A stretch of DNA of 64,000 nt from VBDM01 sp035499735 (GTDB taxonomy: Bacteria; Pseudomonadota; Gammaproteobacteria; Burkholderiales; SG8-39). How positions within the stretch are numbered: the first letter of the stretch is position 1; each line of letters begins with the position of its first letter. The position numbers and the translations under genes were made by a program. Below are positions 60,032 to 64,000 of this stretch, piece after piece. The stretch lies in assembly GCA_035499735.1 (NCBI GenBank), contig DATJYC010000037.1:8917-72916 (forward strand), written 5' to 3'. Under the pieces are notes generated by a model. That model saw only the letters and a list, made by a program, of their open reading frames with translations, was not told the origin of the DNA and made no database searches.

Positions 60032-63000
60032 ATGTCCAATGCCATGCGTGCGCATAAGGACAGTCTCAGGCCCAAGCTGATCGCGTTGTCGGTCGCGGCC
60101 TGCTTCGGCGTTTCCGCCAGCCAGTCGTCCGCCAACCCCACCGGCGGCACGGTGAGCTCGGGCAGCGCGAGCTTCGCCGCCGCGGGCAACACGCTGACGA
60201 TCACCAACACCGCCGGCACGATCATCAACTGGCAGAGCTTCTCGATCGGCGTCAACGAGATCACGCGCTTCCTGCAGTCCTCGGGATCGTCGGCGGTCCT
60301 CAACCGCGTGGTAGGCCGGAGCGGCGTCGTTCCCCAGAGCGTCATCGACGGAATACTGTCGTCCAACGGGCGGGTGTTCCTGCTCAACTCGAGCGGCATC
60401 CTGATCGGCGCGGGCGCGCGCATCGACGTCGCCGGGTTCGTCGCCTCGAGCCTGAACCTCTCGGACCAGGACTTCCTCGCCGGGAAGATGCGCTTCACCG
60501 AAACGCCCGGCGCAGGCAAGGTCTCAAACGCCGGCACCATCGACACCAGCTCGGCCGGCCCCGGCGGGCGCGTCTTCCTAGTGGGCTCGGACGTGGAGAA
60601 CTCGGGGATCATTCGCACCCCGCAGGGCCAGATCCTCCTCGCGGCGGGCAAGAGCGCCGAGCTCGTCTCGGAGAACACGCCGTTCGTCACGGTAAGCATC
60701 ACCGCCGACAGCGAACAGGCGCTCAACGTCGGCCAGCTCGTCGCCGACTCGGGACACATCGGCATGTTCGGCGCGCTCGTGCGCCAGGGCGGCGTCGCGC
60801 AGGCGAACAGCGCGGTCGTCGGCGCGAACGGCGAGATCAAGCTCGTCGCGACCCAGGACCTCGCCCTCGACGCGGGCAGCGTCACCACGGCGAACGGCCC
60901 GAGCGGCGGCAACGTCACCCTGCAGGCGCAGGGCGGAACGAACCTTATCTACGGAACGGTCGCCGCAACCGGGAGCTCCGGACAAGGCGGAACCATCCAG
61001 GCGCTCGGCGTTCGCGTCGGCGTCCTCGGCAACGGCGTCATCGACGCCTCGGGCGATACGGGCGGCGGCACTGTGCTCGTCGGCGGCGACCAGCACGGCG
61101 CGAACCCCAGCGTTCAGAACGCGCAGCAGACCTTGATCGGGCCGGACGGCGTCATTCGTGCCGATGCATCGACGACGGGTGACGGCGGGCGTGTGATCGT
61201 GTGGTCGGATCAATGGACGCAGGACTACGGCTCAGTGTCCGCTCGCGGTGGAGCGCTGTCTGGCAATGGCGGCTTCGTCGAGACCTCGAGCGGCGCAGGC
61301 ATGGATCTCACCGGCGTGCGCATCGACCTGCGCGCACCGGCCGGCAGGAGCGGCACTTGGCTTATCGACCCGTTGGACGTGGTCATCGAGCCGAACTCCT
61401 ACGCTGGCGGCTACGCTTTTGCGGGCAACGTGCTCGGATTCAACGACAACCCCGGCCAGAGCCTGCACATCACCGAGCAGACGATCGAGAACAATTTCAG
61501 CAACGTAGGCAACACAAGCATACAGGCGACTCACGACGTCCTGTTCAAAGCCGACCTGAACCTCACTTATGCGACCGTTACGCCGGTACAGACTTTCGAG
61601 GTTCGAGCACAAAACAACATAGACATGGCATACGCCAACGGCGTGCATACGATCACGACCAACGGCCAGAATGTCACGCTGAGTGCCAACGACGCCGGTG
61701 TCAATTTCCCCACCGCGACTCTAAATACCACGTCCGGCACGGGCTCGATTCTCGGCGGCGGCAATATCGTCACCAATGGCGGTAATGTCGTTCTGTCCGG
61801 CTATGGGGTCAATGTTGGCACGGTAAGTACGAGTCCTATTACCCCGATCATCGTGGGGGCTGGCTACGTGTCGATGCTCTCGTATGGAGCAGACATCAGC
61901 ACCGGCTCGATCACCACTCATGCGGTCACCAACGGTACGACCACCTCGCCGGGCGGATACGTCACGCTCAGCACGACGTACGGCAACATCCTCGTCAACG
62001 GCACGATCGACACTCACGGCGCGGACGGTGCAAACGCGAGATCGAGCAACAGTGGGACGAACGGCGGGAACGTTAATCTCGTCCGCACGTCGCAGACGAC
62101 CCCCGGCACGATCACGGTGACCGGCAACATCCTTACTTACGGTGGCGCAGGTGTCCCCGGAACCGTAGCCCAAACTGTAGTCGGCAACGGCGGAAGCGGC
62201 GGCGGAGTATTCATCTACGGTGGAGACAGCCCAGCCTCGGGTCTTCCAATCACGGCGTACGGGGGCGTCGCCGTAAACGGCAACATCAACTCGCGCGGCG
62301 GGTACGGCGGCGCCGGCTTCCAAGCGAACGCCGGAGGTTCGGGCGGCTCGGGTGGGCAGGTCTTCGTATACGGCGACGCGAGCCATAACGTAACGATCGG
62401 CAGCCCGAGCGGAAGCATAGACGCGAGCGGCGGCGCCGGCGGTGCGGGCAATGCAGCTTACTCGGTGTACGCGAGCGGGCTGGGCGGAATCGGCGGGAGC
62501 GGCGGCGTAATCGGACTCTACGGCGGAGCGATCGTCGTCAACGGCGGCATCGCGAGCTATGGCGGCGCGGGCGGCGCGGGCGGCGACGGCATCAGCGCGA
62601 GCCTCTACGGCAGCACCGGCGGCGCGGGGGGCAACGGGGGCATCGTGAACCTGGGGTCCGCGAACTCGCCGGTTAACACGATCAACGTCACCGGTGCGAT
62701 CGCCGCCGACGGCGGAGCGGCCGGCAACGGCGGCGCCTACGGTGGAAACGGCGGCGACAACTTGCAGTTTCAGGGCGGGTTCGGCGGGACGATCACTGCG
62801 TACGGAGCGTCGACGGTTGCCCTGGGGGCCGTCAGCGCGAACGGCGGCGCGGGCGGAGCCGGCGCGGGCGGCATCGTGACCGCGTACTCCTCGTCGATCA
62901 ATATCGGCCAGGGCGGATCGGGCAACGCCGCGGGCTCCATAACGGTCTACGGCTTGAACGTCACTTCCGGCGCCATTACCGCGAAGGGTGGCACCGGCGG

Positions 63001-64000
63001 CGCGGGAGGCAGCGGCATCAATGCCTTCGTCTACGGGATCAACACCGGTACGAACTTCAACGGCTCGGCGAACGTCGGCGCCAGCGGTAACGGCGGATCG
63101 GGCGGGTTCGCCACGCTCAACAGCACGGGCAGCATCACCGTGAGCACGATCGACGTCTCGGGCGGGACCTCGGGAGCAGCCGGAAGCGGTAACACCGCGC
63201 AGGTGCTCACTGACGGCGCCGCGACCGTGCTTCCCGTCTTTGCCAGCGTGGAGGTCGGTCACGGGGGCGGCAACACTTTTGGAGCAGGCAACGGCGGCCA
63301 GGTGCTGATCGCAGCCGCGGGCGACGTCGCGATCACTTCCATCCTCGCCAACGGCAGCCCCGGCGCGCTCGGCGGCGGCGGAAGCGCGACCGCGACGGCG
63401 AATTCGACCAGCAACTCCGTCAATGCGAGCGCCAATGCAGGCTTCGGAGGATTCGGGGGCGGCGGCGGCAGCGTGACCGTCAACAGCACCGGTTCCGGCA
63501 ATATTTCGATCGGCTCGGTCACGGCGACCGGCGGAGCGGGAGGCGCTGGGGGCAACGGCAGCGCCTTCTCGTACGCCACGACGACATCGGGAGCATACGG
63601 CGCCTCGGCGCAGTCCTCGATCGGCTCGGGCGGCGGCGGCTTCCAGGGCGGCTACGTCGGAATTGCCAACGTGCTCGGGTACATCTCGATCCCGGGTGGA
63701 ATCGACGCCTCGGGGGGCCTGACGGGACCGGCGAACGGCGCCGGCACGGCCGTGGCCTCCGCGTCCTCTCCGTCGACGACGGCCGGCGGCAGCGCCCAGA
63801 TCTTCCTCGGCGACGGCGGCGAAGGCGGAAGCGGCGGGCAGATCGCGCTCGCCGGAGTCAACATCTCCACGGGCACGCTGTCGCTTTTGAGCAGAGCGGG
63901 CGGCGACGGAGTCGGGGCGGCTTCGTTCAATGCGACCGGCACCGGACCTCTGGTCGTCCCGCAGGTCTTTTTCGGCAACGGCGGAGGCACCGGAGGGATC
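60032..64000 (+). CDS. Giant filamentous-haemagglutinin-type exoprotein (TpsA), 5' part; runs off the window
   Basis: The frame is open from the ATG at 60032 (GGAGGG six bases upstream) to the last base, 1323 codons with no stop. Residues 1-34 are a long-n-region Sec signal. The TPS secretion domain then begins NPTGGTVSSGSASF, with INWQSFSIGVNEITRFLQ, the NSSGI motif (about 119-123) and GRVFLVGSDVENSGIIRTPQGQILLAAG. This is the haemagglutination-activity domain recognised by TpsB. LIDPLDVVIEP near residue 445 is a usual linker. From about residue 657 a glycine-rich repeat array follows. The only cysteine I see is in the signal peptide. It is probably a secreted beta-helical adhesin. Confidence 0.93.
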   Translation, partial: MSNAMRAHKDSLRPKLIALSVAACFGVSASQSSANPTGGTVSSGSASFAAAGNTLTITNTAGTIINWQSFSIGVNEITRFLQSSGSSAVLNRVVGRSGVVPQSVIDGILSSNGRVFLLNSSGILIGAGARIDVAGFVASSLNLSDQDFLAGKMRFTETPGAGKVSNAGTIDTSSAGPGGRVFLVGSDVENSGIIRTPQGQILLAAGKSAELVSENTPFVTVSITADSEQALNVGQLVADSGHIGMFGALVRQGGVAQANSAVVGANGEIKLVATQDLALDAGSVTTANGPSGGNVTLQAQGGTNLIYGTVAATGSSGQGGTIQALGVRVGVLGNGVIDASGDTGGGTVLVGGDQHGANPSVQNAQQTLIGPDGVIRADASTTGDGGRVIVWSDQWTQDYGSVSARGGALSGNGGFVETSSGAGMDLTGVRIDLRAPAGRSGTWLIDPLDVVIEPNSYAGGYAFAGNVLGFNDNPGQSLHITEQTIENNFSNVGNTSIQATHDVLFKADLNLTYATVTPVQTFEVRAQNNIDMAYANGVHTITTNGQNVTLSANDAGVNFPTATLNTTSGTGSILGGGNIVTNGGNVVLSGYGVNVGTVSTSPITPIIVGAGYVSMLSYGADISTGSITTHAVTNGTTTSPGGYVTLSTTYGNILVNGTIDTHGADGANARSSNSGTNGGNVNLVRTSQTTPGTITVTGNILTYGGAGVPGTVAQTVVGNGGSGGGVFIYGGDSPASGLPITAYGGVAVNGNINSRGGYGGAGFQANAGGSGGSGGQVFVYGDASHNVTIGSPSGSIDASGGAGGAGNAAYSVYASGLGGIGGSGGVIGLYGGAIVVNGGIASYGGAGGAGGDGISASLYGSTGGAGGNGGIVNLGSANSPVNTINVTGAIAADGGAAGNGGAYGGNGGDNLQFQGGFGGTITAYGASTVALGAVSANGGAGGAGAGGIVTAYSSSINIGQGGSGNAAGSITVYGLNVTSGAITAKGGTGGAGGSGINAFVYGINTGTNFNGSANVGASGNGGSGGFATLNSTGSITVSTIDVSGGTSGAAGSGNTAQVLTDGAATVLPVFASVEVGHGGGNTFGAGNGGQVLIAAAGDVAITSILANGSPGALGGGGSATATANSTSNSVNASANAGFGGFGGGGGSVTVNSTGSGNISIGSVTATGGAGGAGGNGSAFSYATTTSGAYGASAQSSIGSGGGGFQGGYVGIANVLGYISIPGGIDASGGLTGPANGAGTAVASASSPSTTAGGSAQIFLGDGGEGGSGGQIALAGVNISTGTLSLLSRAGGDGVGAASFNATGTGPLVVPQVFFGNGGGTGGI
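62000..63910 (+). repeat. Degenerate glycine-rich protein repeat array inside TpsA (at least 13 units)
   Basis: A motif of the form G-x-[I/V/L]-x-[A/S/T/V]-x-G-G-x-x-G-x-x-G recurs in frame, with its first codon at 62000, 62123, 62279, 62411, 62543, 62693, 62825, 62969, 63143, 63335, 63512, 63695 and 63872. The spacings are 41, 52, 44, 44, 50, 44, 48, 58, 64, 59, 61 and 59 residues. Clear copies include GSIDASGGAGGAG, GGIASYGGAGGAGG, GAITAKGGTGGAGG and GSVTATGGAGGAGG; the first and last copies and those at 63143 and 63335 are weaker. In the left half many units also carry a hydrophobic-x-x-Tyr-Gly strand (VFIYGG, VFVYGD, ITVYGL). The array continues past the window end. Confidence 0.75.

Noticed and set aside
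62000..64000. Glycine-rich repeats considered as a CRISPR-like DNA repeat or a mycobacterial PE_PGRS-type protein
   Set aside because: The DNA copies are too divergent and unevenly spaced for CRISPR, and the gene starts with a clear TPS secretion domain and follows a TpsB gene.

Overview
The window is a compact, GC-rich (roughly two-thirds G+C by eye) bacterial chromosome segment. Gene content and order point to a betaproteobacterium, probably an environmental lineage: hda / HAD phosphatase / pcnB / folK / deoxynucleoside kinase / panB / panC, queA / tgt / yajC / secD / secF, a CusSR/CzcE-type metal-response locus, and a FhaC/FHA-type two-partner secretion system. This placement is an inference from gene order and protein style, not from a phylogenetic marker. 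Almost all of it reads as chromosomal backbone. I see no integrase, transposase, phage or plasmid gene, no CRISPR array and no rRNA.

Layout. 1-5.3 kb: the 3' end of a group-4-hydrogenase/NuoB-like small subunit and a coupled membrane protein, then single genes (exported DsrE-like protein, acylphosphatase, dienelactone hydrolase, ketopantoate-reductase-like protein, DUF3047 lipoprotein, a sedolisin peptidase without propeptide). 5.3-9.4 kb: dnaE and a DUF4124 protein. 9.4-12.1 kb: CusS/CusR-like two-component system downstream of a czcE-like gene, with a candidate response-regulator box. 12.1-20.9 kb: purM diverging from a long coupled operon hda-HAD-ABC permease-ABC ATPase-pcnB-folK-DUF486, followed by a kinase, panB and panC. 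20.9-26.8 kb: COX15-type heme A synthase, panE, an alpha/beta hydrolase, a DUF1800-DUF1501 pair and tRNA-Leu(CAA). 26.8-34.1 kb: queA, thioesterase, tgt, yajC, secDF and two c-type cytochromes. 34.1-42.5 kb: purB-benE-EamA transporter against a UDG/GST/membrane protein/YceI run, then mnmA and an aminotransferase. 42.6-50.2 kb: corA, lutAB, an apparently exported O-methyltransferase, a lone egtD, pbpG and an Atm1-type exporter. 50.3-57.3 kb: a beta-oxidation operon (fadE, fadI, fadJ-type) ending in a CapK/PaaK-like ligase. 57.3-64 kb: a methyltransferase, then TpsB and the first 1323 codons of a giant TpsA exoprotein that runs off the window.

How it works together. Most genes serve nucleotide, pantothenate, folate, tRNA modification, replication and protein-export housekeeping. 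The accessory functions are metal sensing (czcE plus two-component system), metal transport (corA, Atm1-type ABC), fatty-acid degradation, lactate use and one surface adhesin system. The genome is strongly compacted: twelve convergent gene pairs end within 5 bases of each other or overlap by 4, and many operon junctions overlap as ATGA, TTGA, GTGA, TGATG or TAGTG. Non-ATG starts, including several TTG, are common.

The most distinctive item is the partial TpsA at the right end. After an ordinary haemagglutinin secretion domain it carries at least 13 copies of a degenerate 41-64-residue glycine-rich unit, still continuing at the window edge. No intergenic stretch exceeds 300 bases.
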